In this document: positions 44,556 through 55,914 of the stretch, piece by piece
Layout of the letters: every line of letters starts with the position of its first letter
How positions within the stretch are numbered: the first letter of the stretch is position 1
Assembly (NCBI RefSeq): GCF_943734655.1
Contig: NC_071355.1
Coordinates: 222,380,527 to 222,444,526 of the forward strand
DNA: 64,000 nucleotides
Reading direction: 5' to 3'
DNA from: Sabethes cyaneus
Taxonomy: Eukaryota > Arthropoda > Insecta > Diptera > Culicidae
Translations under genes and position numbers: made by a program
The notes under the pieces: generated by a model
Told to the model about the DNA's origin: nothing
The model's database searches: none
Seen by the model: the letters and a program-made list of their open reading frames with translations, nothing else

Positions 44556-45262
44556 AGCGGAACAAGACGCTATGATGGGAGCCAATTATAACCGGATAAC
44601 CAAATCCATTTGGTTGGCTTCCCCTTAATCATAATGTGAACATTGTCCTCACAAGCAAATGATGCCATATAGATTAAGACGTTTAAATCATTTTTATTTT
44701 GCACATCGTGCAAATCACATGGTTCTGTGATACAAAAAAAGCGCATCTGATATTTAATCCTTAACATTTTTATAGAAATCTCCATTTCATTCTTGGATAT
44801 TCTTCAATTAATATGACTCACTGTGGAATAAAACCCAAATCTAGGTGGACAAGAGTATTTATGCTAAAACCGTTAGTTCTAGATATATAGTATCTTCGGA
44901 GAAAATTTGTTGCTTTAACTTCCGCATTTTTCTAGTATATATGACTTTACGGTGGCCATCATAATAGGCGAGTCTGAAACATAAACTTTTATATGGCTCA
45001 AGTTAGCTGAATAAAATGTTCAGCAAAGTTAAAGAACATTATATTTTGAGTAACTTTGCTAAAGAAATGAAGATCCTATCTCTTATCGTTAATAGACAGC
45101 AGCAATTTAAATTTCTTGGTCGGAGTGGACCTAAAAGATCTGTTTTTGCTTGATATCTCATTTATTGTTTATTTCTGACAAATCATGCCTTCTGAGCACT
45201 TTTATATCCATTAAAAACACACATTTCGTTCGAAGGTATCAAGTCGCTAACTTCTTCGGTTC
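44556..45262. other. Unassigned AT-rich stretch
   Basis: Contains GTATCTTCGG and AACTTTGC motifs similar to those near 42190-42230, so both may derive from one dispersed repeat family. No gene is supported. Confidence 0.35.
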
Positions 45263-45263
45263 T

Positions 45264-45345
45264 GAAGCTATAGGTTCCCCCTGCGGGGTTGGAATTTAAT
45301 CCTGGGTCCTCGGCGTAACAGGCGTGAATGCTTACCAATACACCG
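45264..45345 (-). repeat. tRNA-Asp-derived SINE or pseudo-tRNA
   Basis: The minus strand reads GTGTATTGGTAAGCATTCA, CGCCTGTTACGCC, GAGGACCCAGGATTAAATTCC. This aligns with insect tRNA-Asp (TATAGTGGTCAGTATC, CGCCTGTCACGCG, GAGACCGGGGTTCGATTCC). The anticodon is GTT instead of GTC and box B is damaged. No CCA-proximal acceptor pairing is seen, so it is not a functional tRNA gene. Confidence 0.5.
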
Positions 45346-48140
45346 GAACTGACCCCGAAATACTTATTTGAATTTTAGTTAATATTGTGAAAATTAATTA
45401 TAAATCATTACATTGTAACTTGGTTTAGCAAAGATATACCTTGCGCGAATTGCAAAAGAAGAAGGTATACGTTCTAAAATTGGTTTTTTATTCTGTTGTA
45501 AATTAGTTATAACAAAATGTCTTATATCGAGGTATCCCTGTTACATAAAAAGTTGAAGATTTCTTTTTGTTTTAGATACTTTCCTTGCTTTTCAGGATGC
45601 GGGCATACTTTTGAGTTTTGGAAGGAAGTTGACCTACACCCTCGAGCTGTACCTTTCTTTCAATCCCAGGAAGTTCAGTTAAACGGATGTGTTTTAACTT
45701 ACTGTTCATAGAATGCGCGTATGATTTTTTTTTGTTTTCCAATTCTGTGTTAAATATCTTTCACTCCGGTAGCAAAAACAAAACCGCAAGCTACGTTAAT
45801 ATTTTTGAGTTTCGACGAAACATGCGGTATCATGCGTTGGAACCGTTTGCTGGTGGGCGAGACTTTCAGCTGTGAAACCTCTAATAACTTCTACCTATGC
45901 AAATGAAAGAGGGGCTCACGGCCTACAGTTTGTGTGGGAGTACAGAGTAACCGGGAAAAACCAAGCTGACGTTTATAGAAATAAATTTCAATTGATTGTT
46001 TGATTATTTCGGCAGAAAGTGACTGTTTCTACACAAATGAGATAAGTAGTTGCATGCGTCCGACGAGCAGAAATCATACTCCTATTTGATTTTAATAAAG
46101 ACAATTATTAATGAGAACCAACTCCAATGTTCCTCAAGGTTCTAATTTGAGATTTCAATTGTTTATTTTACTGATCAATGAAATTTTTCAACTTTAAGAA
46201 AAAAAACTATTTTATTTTTTACTATTCAACAGTTTTTATAACAAAAAATTAACAGAATTTTGAAAAAAGTGTAAGATTTTGAACAATTTTCAACAGGAGT
46301 AGCAACGCACCCAAAGTTATAATCTCTTCTGGTGATGGCAAAAGGACTAATCTTAATTTTGGCCCGCACTACAGGATAAAATTTGAGTGCAGCAAACTGT
46401 TTCAATTATTTCTCTAATTCAAGTATCCAATATTCCACGGTTGAACCATTCTGCTAATGAAACGAATCCCGGTTTCTACTCCATTCTGACTGCATTGCAG
46501 CGGGTTTTGCTGTCTGGCGTAAAATTCAACCACCAACCAACTTTTACAGTCAGCCAGTTCGGCCCCCGTCCCGCGGCGAGTATTATATCACACAAGCACA
46601 AGCTTGTTTTATCATGCGTAATATACCTACGTAGCGTAATACTGTGTGATTCGGAAAATTTTCCCCGGCATCAAGTTTTGCCGTGCCTACGGGGTCAACA
46701 TAAAAGTACGAAAATTTCCTAGGGGAGGTTTTCGCGGCTGTGTGGCTTGATGAGGCGAAGTTCTGCATGAAAAGTTAGTTCGTTCTATGTAGTGTAGTTG
46801 GCATTCTAATGCAAATCTCGTTCTCGGGAGATGAACCGTACGTTGAATACTAACTAATAAGGAAAGGTCGAGTAGGTTGTTGCTCGAGTAAATTCTAACC
46901 AACTACGTTGCTTCAGCCCAGATGACGTTAAGTTATTTGATCTTATCTGCGAATTTGTGAAGTGTGTGGTGAATTAACGCCTTCGGCGTAAAAAACGAAT
47001 ACACTCGGCAATGTGGCATCCTGTCCTACACCGTGGCCTGAAACTTTGAACATTCGTTCCACGGCAGTCTCGTTGAAGTGAACTTGTTAGTTGGTAATTG
47101 ATTTCGAAACTTGTTATGGTAACAGTTGGGAAAGTTATACTTGTACTAAGTTCTTGGCAAGAGCCGCATCCAACGGTAAGTCCATAAGTTGTGCTTCGTC
47201 GTTTTGATTTATATCTTGTTAAAAATCGGTTATCTTATTTCAAAGTTCTTGAAATTTATCGATTCCGTGCTTACTGGCGTGCTTAAGACTTCAAGCAAGC
47301 TTCTTAACACAAGAAGTTTCTCTTTGCGCTGAAAATTGTTGCCGGTTTGTTGGACTCTTTGATCTGGACCTATTCAAGCTGCCTTACCGTTCAGATAAAC
47401 AAACAAAAACTTATGTATTTAGACCGGTCTCGCAGCATAGCACCGATCGTCGTAATGCATTATTCATTATTGGCTGCTCATGAATTAATCAGTCATTGAT
47501 TGCTCCGCAAAGAGGTCAGTTTCGAAACTTCTAACTAGTTACCGAAACGTTCTTTTTGCTGTGCTGATAGTGATAAATTACGGTTGACTGGTTAACCGGG
47601 TTTCAATACGAGTGGTACATATCAAACGATTACATAATTTCGAATCGACTGAATGATTTTTATTCCAGAATTTCATTTGTATCAATCATTGAGGAAAACC
47701 TTAATTTAGTAATGTCAGATGTAAGAGTCACTGTGTGGTTTCAGGTCAATTAATTCAATTCAAACTGTTTAAAACTTCAAACGATTTAGGTGCACTTTCA
47801 AAATGTTTTTCACAAATTAAACATTTTGCAAACGTGACGATTTCTTGTCGATAATAATTAGATAAGATTAGATTAAGAGTTGAGTTATATTAAAACTCTA
47901 AAGATCTTGTTAAAAATATTAAAATATGGAACATGAACCTACAATAATCAAGAAGGTATTCAAAACTTTGTACAAGAAATTAAAAAACTAAGCGAAATGG
48001 ACAACACAAACACTAGATTATTCCAAGAATTCCTCTCAAAGATTCCATACATCAAACAATTCAGATCACACTTCCAACACCGATAGGAGGCTCAAAATCA
48101 ACACCATCTTTGAACCCAGTGATTTAACAAGCAACATTTG
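45346..48140. other. Unassigned non-coding stretch
   Basis: No gene is supported. At 47925-48090 a short broken reading (MEHEPTIIKKVFKTLY, then LFQEFLSKIPYIKQF) may come from an old retroelement, but I cannot assign it. Confidence 0.35.
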
Positions 48141-48215
48141 TTAGATCTCAAGAGTTAAGCACACTTCCCTTTGATCATTAGATGGGAACCGGTCTCGGTT
48201 CATCACCTAGGCTCA
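48141..48215 (+). repeat. 5S rRNA-derived sequence (SINE3-like or 5S pseudogene)
   Basis: GATCTCAAGAGTTAAGC aligns with 5S rRNA GATCACCGAAGTTAAGC (13 of 17, box A). TTAGATGGGAACCGGTCTCG aligns with the box C region GGATGGGTGACCGCCTGG with one gap. The spacing (26 bp against 30) is close to 5S. The 5' third of 5S is not recognisable. Either a decayed 5S pseudogene or the head of a 5S-derived SINE would fit. Confidence 0.4.
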
Positions 48216-49230
48216 TCCGATTTGTGTGATGGTTCCAGATCGGCTCGCTTCTAATATATGCGCCCATTAAAATTTATTTAAATCCCATTTCCCCTGAAAT
48301 TGCCCATTTTCATAATGAAGCAACTCTTTTATTCCTCCTCGGAGGAAAGGAGCCGCTCTCTACTCTGCGCATCATGACTAAACGGTGCATCCGCTGTGCA
48401 CCACGCGGCGACGACGACGACTACGTTGAAAAGATAAATAACTGCGTTTGTGACGACATGCACACGCACCGGGGATCCTCGCGTCATCAGGCAAGTGATT
48501 CTTTCCAGCCTCTTCCTCTCGCGTTCTTTCCGCTTTGCCTTGCGCGCCAGCCAGCAGTCTAGTGGCACAAACATAAACAGTTTCCTCTCACCATTTATTT
48601 ATTTTTTTGTTCTCGCGCCATTTGAACGCACAGGGCTTGCAACAATATGAAAAAATGATTTAACTCTGCTCTTAAGAATTGTTTCAGATATTTTTCGGGC
48701 TTCCGTTCTCAGCTCCTTTCAACACCTCGCTCCAATCCGGCTAGCCAGCCCTGAAAACTATCATTTTTATAACTCAATTAACCGTGGGAAATGTTCCGAC
48801 TGCTACAATATATCAGTTGCAAGACATTTTTGCTCCCCTCATATTCCAGTTTTTTTCCTTTATCGAAAGACACATTCCACTCAGCTACCGTTTTCACCAT
48901 TTGTTGACATTCTCTGACAGCTCGTTTCTTCTGCGGAACGAACCGCTTGAGATTTTTATATCTTTCGGATGAGTGGTTTTTGCTATCTGTCTGTCTGTCT
49001 GTCTGGAGCAAACATGCAACATTGGGACTGAGAATAAGAGTGTAGAAAAGACAATAAAATAAAAATATCTTAACACCGAACCAAAACAAAGTTGTTTTAA
49101 AGGATAATTCCCATTATCGCTTTTAGAGTTATTCTTTTGAGAGTGACGAAAAAAGCAGCTAAATTTTTAAATCAATTTGCTTCGATTTGGTCTCGGTTGA
49201 AAATTTACACACCTGATTTTTATCGTGAAG
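48216..49230. other. Unassigned stretch with (CTGT)n
   Basis: A short CTGT run lies at about 48984-49003. ORFs are short and unrecognised. Confidence 0.4.
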
Positions 49231-49232
49231 TA

Positions 49233-51278
49233 GGGTAAGAACCCCACAATTCGCCCCCACCCCAGAATTCGCCCTCCCATTGGTATTCCCGTGATTTAAC
49301 TCAATATATAGTTGAATTATAAGTTGTTAGTTTAATTTATATTCAATTTAACCCAGTTTTCAGTTATTTGAATAGAATTCGTTGTGTTGTTTTATGTATT
49401 TTAATGATTTAATGTGGTTTGAAAAATAGGTATTGTATTTAAGACGCGATTTTTCCATTCTCAAGAACGAGCACGAAAAATAAAATTGAGGAAAAGTAAT
49501 GGAAAATCGTATCTCTCTGCACTTTTTTCGCATCAATTTGGTTATATCTGTTTCAAATTTCATAATTGTGCTTTTGTTTTAATATTTTATCGCAATTCTG
49601 TTGAAAATAGAACATAAATGCACTGGGCGAAAACTGGGTATTGTAAATCATATGAGTTCCAAAATTCGCCCGGGTCGAATCTGTATATACTTGACCGAAC
49701 TTACTGCGTGAACCAGTTTTCGCCCTCATCTATCAAATACATGCAAATATGCCACACATAAGCAAAAGCAAGTCACAACCGATTAGTTTGTTCGCTGATT
49801 TAAGTTTATCAAAATGGTGAGTAAAAGTATCAAATAAATAATATTTTGATGCAGAAAGCACATCATATCTTCATTTGAATTCATCTAACAAAAGAATTAC
49901 CTGCTAAACATGGGCTAAGGGGCTTCTACCAAACGAAATGTTGAATTAGCAATAATCGACATCGAAATTGATAATAAGATTAAAACTGCACGAATTAGTA
50001 AGACGCGCATAATATTCTCAAAAATCACAATTTTTCTTGTCATGAGAATAAATCTGACTATTGGAAAATCAAACGAAAAATCCGTTTACTATTTTATAGC
50101 ATCTAAGCGCAATAAAATTGTTGTCATGGATAAAACTTTGAAAAGTATTTAATGTGCACTGCAGACAACAAAGAAATAATCGCGGTGATAAAATAGAATA
50201 TTTCGATAATATCATGAAAACTCTAATATCTTAGCATTACAAACCCGGTTTAACCAAAAATGCTAGTTAAGAATTCCAAGTTATGACAAAAAATATCCTA
50301 GTTGAGTAGGTAAGATGGGTATGCTTTGCAGTTACCAGAAATATTTAATACAGTAAACCGGCATACCCATTTACAGACAGTTATTTACTAAACAATTTTT
50401 TTTCTTCATCTTTTTATTGACTACATAGCAGTTAAGCTTAGTTATTTCTTGGGGAAGAGGTTAGGTTGTGGACTCGAGTCTCACCTTCGATTAGTCAATA
50501 TATATAGCCGAATATCAAGATTTTCCAGTTCATCTAATTTTTTATTGTTCACAGTAAACATTTACTCTTTCCCAAAAAATTACTAAACAATGATATAAGT
50601 AATCATTAAGGTTATTTAAACTATTAAAATATACATTGTACCATTCTGTAGGCACTGAATTATATTTATTCGCCCACAAATCAACAGTGAAAATGAATTC
50701 AACAAAGGACCAGAAAAAGCACCAACAGGACCATTCATTTTAAATATATTTGACGAGTGTCAAAAGCCTTATTTTACTGCAATGAAAATAAACATTTAGT
50801 AAAAACCCACCTTCTCTGTGTTTTTTAGTTTTACTGAATCAGGTATCAGGAGGTGATCATGATCAGCTTATTTCAATTTAGATTCACATTTAACGAATTC
50901 CTGATACAAATTGATTGCCATATTAATCACTGAATAGACATAATCTTAACGTTAAATAATAGTAACAACAATTCTAATAAAATAATTGAGGTTATTTGGG
51001 AAATTTGCAACAAATAACAAGTGGGCGAAATTTGGGTCACATGGGGGACGAATTTTGGATCGCTATGGGCGAAATGTGGTACTAGAGGTTCCTGCTCAAA
51101 ATTGGGTCTTTTGCTATCAAATTTCAATTTTCGCGATTCCGGATAGCCAAAATAGATAGAATATTAATATATAGTCATACTTGTCTGAGTTCAGGGCTGA
51201 TTTTGTAATAATATGGCGATTTATTCATTTTACAGCATACAAACCTGATAAAAGGGGCGAATTCTGGGGTCGTTACCC
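49233..51278. mobile_element. Non-autonomous DNA transposon, 2046 bp, TA target duplication
   Basis: The ends GGGTAAGAACCCCACAATTC (49233) and the reverse complement of 51254-51278 (GGGTAACGACCCCAGAATTC) are inverted, about 25 bp with 3 differences. They are flanked by TA at 49231-49232 and 51279-51280. Motifs related to GGGCGAAAWTTGGG recur near both ends (about 49265, 49625, 49668, 49730, 51020-51080). No transposase ORF is present. Confidence 0.75.
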
Positions 51279-51353
51279 TATATCATTGTTATAAATTTAG
51301 TTTTTCCATTAAATGTTTTTCAATATAAAGTAGGTATAGTTTATTCAGCACAT

Positions 51354-51370
51354 CCCAGTTGGCCTCGAGG
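51354..51370 (+). repeat. SINE head stub
   Basis: CAGTTGGCCTCGAGGTA matches the first bases of the Feilai-like SINE and stops where the LINE-A2 3' end (ACTTACTTACTTACTTAGG) begins. It is probably a truncated SINE next to or under the LINE insertion. Confidence 0.5.
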
Positions 51371-51719
51371 TACACTTACTTACTTACTTAGGTGGCTTGC
51401 CGTCCTAAGACAAAGCCTGTTGAACAAAGTTTCTCCGTGTAACTCGGTTGAGGGCTACCGCTCTCCAATTCCTCGGACACCCAGTACTCTCCACCAGATC
51501 TCGCTCCACCTGGTCTAACCATCTTGCTCGCTGCGCTCCTGGTCATCTTGTTCCTACCGGATTTGAGGCGAACACCATCTTTGAAGGGTAGTTGTCCGCA
51601 TTGGCGTAACTAGAGGGGGTGCCTGGGGGACCAGGCCCCCTACAGAAATTTTCCCCACTGGAATTTGAAAACCGGAAAAAATGTACCGAGTATGTTCCCA
51701 CTGTGTAGATGTATTTTTG

Positions 51720-53250
51720 TAAACACGCAGTTGTTGTCGTTGTCAGCAGCTTAGAGCTGAGGTGTCTCATGCTGTTTCAAGCAGTCGTCTCCATTCAACT
51801 TGATTTTGGGCCACTCGTCGCCAATTTCCCAGTCGTCTTAGAAGTCACAAAACATTTTCGACCTGGTCGAGTCATCTTGTACGTTGACTTTTCCTATTGC
51901 TCATGCTGGTGCGGATGTTAAAGGGAACTGTCGCACTGTCATCCGGCATGCTTACGACGTGTCCGGCCCACCGCAACCTGCTGACTTTCGCCAAATGTAG
52001 AGTACGGGAGGGTATTTTCAGCAGGTTTCTAAATTCAGCCTATTTGCCTTTTCTTTTGCAAATAAAAGTACTTTGCGACATACTATTTTAATATGTAATA
52101 ACTATTTTCTCAAGACTGTAAGTAATCTACTATTTTTTATTCAAAGAACGTCAAAACCACTTGTTCTTCCACTAGAACTAGGCCATAGGCCGAAAAAATA
52201 GATACCATCGCTAAATGGGCTGAAAATACCCTCCCGTGCCCTACGATGGCAATCGCTCATAGCAGTCCGTGGGAAGCACACGTTTGTTTCCTTTGAGCCT
52301 CTTCCTCTCAAGTATTTGATCTTTGACGCATTTATTTTTAGCCCAATCCTCCTATACCCTGCTTTCAGAACGGCGTAGATTGCCTCCGCCGCACCGTTCC
52401 AAAGTTCTTGGCTATGATATAAAAGTCATTTGCAAAGCCTAGGAACTAGTGAAAATCATGCTTCTGGTTTCGATGCTCGCTCATCTGATCACCCCCTTAA
52501 GAGCGATGTTGAACAGCATGCAGGATAAGCCGTCACCTTGTGTCAATCCTGGTTGCGTCTCGAACGGACTCGGGGATTTCCCCGAGATACGCTCGAAACA
52601 CATTACTCGATCCCACGTAGCTCTGATCAGTTGCGTTAGTTAATCCGGAAACCCGTATACGTACTTTATCTGTCGTAGCTGGTATCAATGGACTGTATCG
52701 TATGCTGCTTTGAAATAAATAAAGATATGATGAATAGGCATGTTGTACGCCAGATATTTCTGCAAGATCTGTCTATCGCTATCGGTACCATCGGTGACTG
52801 CCGCCGTAACAGGATCTGCGAGAGTACCTTGTAGACGGTGTTTACCAGCCGTTTATCGACCTTTTTGTTGATAGGACAAACCACTCGTTCCATCCATTCC
52901 TCTGATAGCAACTTCTCCCAAATCTTGGATATAACGCAGTGTACAGCCGTTGCCAGCATTTCTCGGGCATGTTTTTAAAGATCTACCGGTAGGTGATTCT
53001 TACCGGCTTCAGTAACCCGATTTTTCGTTTGACGTCTTGGAGATCAAGTGTTAGAACATTACTATCTTTCATAGGCACTCTTAGGTTAATTTCCGTTCCA
53101 CCTCCTACTGCAACTTCGTCAATCAGGTGTTCATCAAAGAACTGCTTCCCCCTCTCGACCAGCTCGCACTCGGTTATGATTATCCCTTCCTCGTCCGTCG
53201 TCCCTACACATGGCAGGCTTCAGTGTGTAGTCCTTACGAGTTTAGTTCAC
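51720..53250 (-). pseudogene. LINE-B copy inside the hAT-like element
   Basis: On the minus strand it matches the 55.9-57.6 kb copy over most of its length: linker (about 53040-53230), RT start with LSEEWMERVVCPI (about 52880), the conserved RT region (52450-52780) and the C-terminus (about 51900-52330). Many frameshifts and stops. A 242-bp MITE interrupts the C-terminal part at 52000-52241. Confidence 0.65.
52000..52241. mobile_element. 242-bp MITE with TA duplication
   Basis: The 23-bp ends are inverted with two differences, with the core GGGAGGGTATTTTCAGC exact on both sides. TA lies at 51998-51999 and 52242-52243. Excision in silico restores the LINE-B text at CGCCAAATGTACGATGG, the same as in the 9.1-kb copy. 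It is non-coding. Confidence 0.8.
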
Positions 53251-53410
53251 CTTCCCGTAAAACTGCAAACTGAAAAGTTTTGCATTTGAGAGTTTTTCAC
53301 TGGACCATTCTTATTACTCTTTACATCGTATAAGACGACTCGCAAAACTTAATAAAATAAATGAATTATTCATGCTGAGAACATTATATTTGTGCAGTTA
53401 CTATTGATGT

Positions 53411-53613
53411 AATCCAAGTTGGCTCCGAGGTATGACGCTGGCCTAATAAGCCAGTCGTCGTATGTTCGAATCTCGACTGGCAGAAGCTGTTAGAGTCAAT
53501 AGGGTCGTAGCAACTGGCCCTGCAATTGTCCTGGTCTCTAACAGCTGGCGGCGTAGTCTGTCGAATAAAAACAGAAGGTAAAGTTTCGATAACGGAATGT
53601 AGCAGGCTTTGCT
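53411..53613 (+). repeat. Feilai-like SINE with 13-bp target duplication
   Basis: TTACTATTGATGT at 53398-53410 is repeated exactly at 53614-53626. The head contains box A (TTGGCTCCGAGGTATGACG), the anticodon-loop region GCCTAATAAGCC and box B (ATGTTCGAATCTCGACTGG). The loop CTAATAA points to tRNA-Ile(AAU). The long perfect duplication is typical of LINE-mobilised SINEs. Confidence 0.85.
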
Positions 53614-53999
53614 TTACTATTGATGTTTTCATACAAAATGAAATTTTTTTAGGAGGCACCCCCTGGGCCCCCTCCAGGAAAAATTCCTTGCTACGCCAAT
53701 GGTTGTCCGGCATTCTTCCAATATGCCCTGCCCATCGTATCCGTCCAGCTTTAGCCACCTTCTGGATACTGGGTTCGCCATAGAGCTGTGTGAGTTCATG
53801 GTTCATCCTCCACCTCCATACTCCGTTCTCCTGTACGCCGCCGAAGGTCGTTCTTAGCACTCGTCGTTCGAAAACTCTCAGCACTTGCAGGTCCTCCTCG
53901 AGCATTGCCCATGTTTCATGCCCGTAGAGAACAACCGGTCTAATAAGCGTCTTATACAGGGTTCACTTTGTAGACAAATTTTCCTCACACTAAGTCACT

Positions 54000-54200
54000 A
54001 AATTCCATCATTACAAACCATTTCGCCGAATACCATTTTGCGGAACACCAATTCTCGGTTGACCATAACGCGAAATATAGAGTTTCGCAGAATACCATTT
54101 CGCGAAAAGCCTTACGCGGGATGTACCGTTACACGGAAAATCTTTTCGTAGAAAGTAACATTTCGCAGGGGTGACCCAACTGAAGGAAAGTAATAGAGAT
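54000..54200. repeat. Repeat of TTTCGCGRAA-type motifs
   Basis: CCATTTCGCCGAATACC, CATTTTGCGGAACACC and CCATTTCGCGAAAAGCC variants recur at intervals of about 20-40 bp. This is a type of dispersed simple repeat. No boundaries were found. Confidence 0.4.
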
Positions 54201-54399
54201 CAGTAGATCTAGGAAAATAAATAAACCTAGATAGAGGTGATCTCTACGGGGGCCTGCCCCCCGCAGTGACCGGCACTTCCGACGGCAGATCGCCGGTAAC
54301 ACTCGCGACCTGTGACTGTCTCGCGCTGAATCGTCTAACGTTACTATTGATAGTTTTTGGTGGACTTGTTATTGATTAATGTTTTATGAAAAAGTCTAA

Positions 54400-55095
54400 A
54401 ATTTCTCGAGCTCGATTAGTTTTTGAGTTACGCAAAAATTTCTGTTTTATTTGTATGAGAGTCCTTATCCCCCTACCACAGGGGTGAGGGGTCTCAAACC
54501 ATCATTAAAAAACTTCCTGCCTCCAAAAACACCCACATGCGAAATATGGTTCCATTTGCTTGATTACTTCTCGAGTTATGAGGAAATTTGTATTTCATTT
54601 CTATGGGAGCCCCCCCTCCTAAAAAGGTAAGGGGTCCTAATTCATCATAGAAAAAAATCATGTTTCCAAAAACACCCACATGCCTAATATGGTTCCAAAT
54701 GATTAATTCGTTTTCGAGTTATGCAGAAATTTGTATTTCATTTGTATAGGAGCCCCCCCCCTCTTAGTGGGGGGAGGGGTCTCTAACCATCATAAGAACC
54801 TTCCCTGGCCCCAAAAACCCCTATATGCAAATTTTCACGCCGATCGGTTCAGTAGTTTTCGATTCTATAAGGAACATTCGGGCCGACAGACAGAAATCCA
54901 TTTTTATAGGTATAGATTTGTATGGGAGCCCCCCCCCCCTCTTAGTGGGGGGAGGGATCTCTAACCACCATAAGAATCTTCCCTGGCACCAAAAACCCCT
55001 ACATGCAAATTTTCACTCCGATCGTTTCAGTAGTTTTCGATTCTATAAGGAACATAGGGACAGACAGACAGAAATCCATTTTCATAGGTATAGAT
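54400..55095. repeat. Tandem array of 130-180 bp units
   Basis: Four or five units, each with TTGTATGGGAGCCCCCCC-like text, then GGGGTCTCTAACCATCAT, then a tail. The last two (about 54745-54918 and 54919-55095) end with GTTCAGTAGTTTTCGATTC, AGACAGACAGAAATCCATTT and ATAGGTATAGAT and are close copies. The earlier units are more diverged and have TTTTCGAGTTATG instead. No ORF is credible here. Confidence 0.7.
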
Positions 55096-55102
55096 TAAGA
55101 TA

Positions 55103-55702
55103 AGGTAACCCGGGGCAAGTGGGACCTAAAAATTGCATAGTTAGAGTTTATTCGACCGTGTAATCATCACCTCTGATAATTTTAAAATTCTACTGTGTTA
55201 CCTGACTCACTGCGAATATGCGTTGTGTTCGCGGGATCGTGTTGGTTCGAAAGGTTTCGAAAAATATTACCCTTGTATCGAAAATATCGTTAATTTTGAT
55301 CACTAAAAATAACGTACTTAAACGTTATATTGCAAGTGCTAGTAGTACGCAATAATTGTATTGTGAAACTGAATTGTTATTTATGCAACTTTTTACAAGT
55401 TAAATGCAATAACAAAAGCACAACTTATAAAAAATCGTTTGTTATCGATATTAGCTGCATATGCGTTATAAACGAATGAAACGCATGGTGACGTTTTATT
55501 TCAATAACACGCATTTACGACGTTTTATTTCAATAACACGCATATTCGCAGTGATTCAGGTAAAACAGTAGCGGCACAGAAGCTCTTCAGCGGTATCACT
55601 TCGAAGGTTTATTTACAAAGAAGAACTATTGATTTACATAAAATAAATCTGAAGGGAATTTTTCAAAATCATGGCGATAGGTCTCACTTGCCCCGGTAAA
55701 CC
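55103..55702. mobile_element. 600-bp TA-flanked element
   Basis: The left end AGGTAACCCGGGGCAAGTGG and the reverse complement of the right end GGTTTACCGGGGCAAGTGAG are inverted, about 23 bp with a few differences. TA lies at 55101-55102 and 55703-55704. Inside, an 18-bp motif near 55485 (GACGTTTTATTTCAATAA) is repeated at 55513. No coding capacity. Confidence 0.6.
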
Positions 55703-55914
55703 TAGTTTCCGAGATACGATTTTTCGAACATTGTATAAAATAAAATAAATACGCCCTTTTTACAAGTGATTCTTGAGCCCAAATGGTCCCAAATTCTGTG
55801 GAAGGTGCATGTTTCCTCGTATCAAAATCGTAGGTAATGTTTAGAACAAATAGTTCAAGATTTGTCATTTACCTTTTTTACATAAAACAGTTAAAATTTG
55901 AAAATTACAGAAAT

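Larger units (their letters stand above)
51599..53702. mobile_element. hAT-like element with 8-bp target duplication, swollen by nested insertions
   Basis: GTTGTCCG at 51591-51598 is repeated exactly at 53703-53710. The ends CATTGGCGTAACTAG and (reverse complement of the right end) CATTGGCGTAGCAAG are inverted, followed by G/C-rich GGGGGTGCC text on both sides. An 8-bp duplication and CAnTGGCGTA ends suit hAT. Own sequence appears limited to about 51599-51720 and 53250-53702. The rest is LINE-B plus a SINE. There is no transposase. Confidence 0.75.
51371..53985 (-). mobile_element. LINE-A2: 5'-truncated LINE interrupted by a hAT-like element
   Basis: LINE text lies at 51371-51598 and 53703-53985 (minus strand) and is homologous to 11097-11560 of LINE-A1. 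The second part reads LQVLRVFERRVLRTTFGGVQ and GRIRWAGHIGRMPDN, from the C-terminal domain. The 3' end has ACTT tandem repeats, the short-repeat tail usual for such LINEs. The break at GTTGTCCG corresponds exactly to the uninterrupted AGTTGTCCGGCATTCT of LINE-A1 near 11295. Confidence 0.75.
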
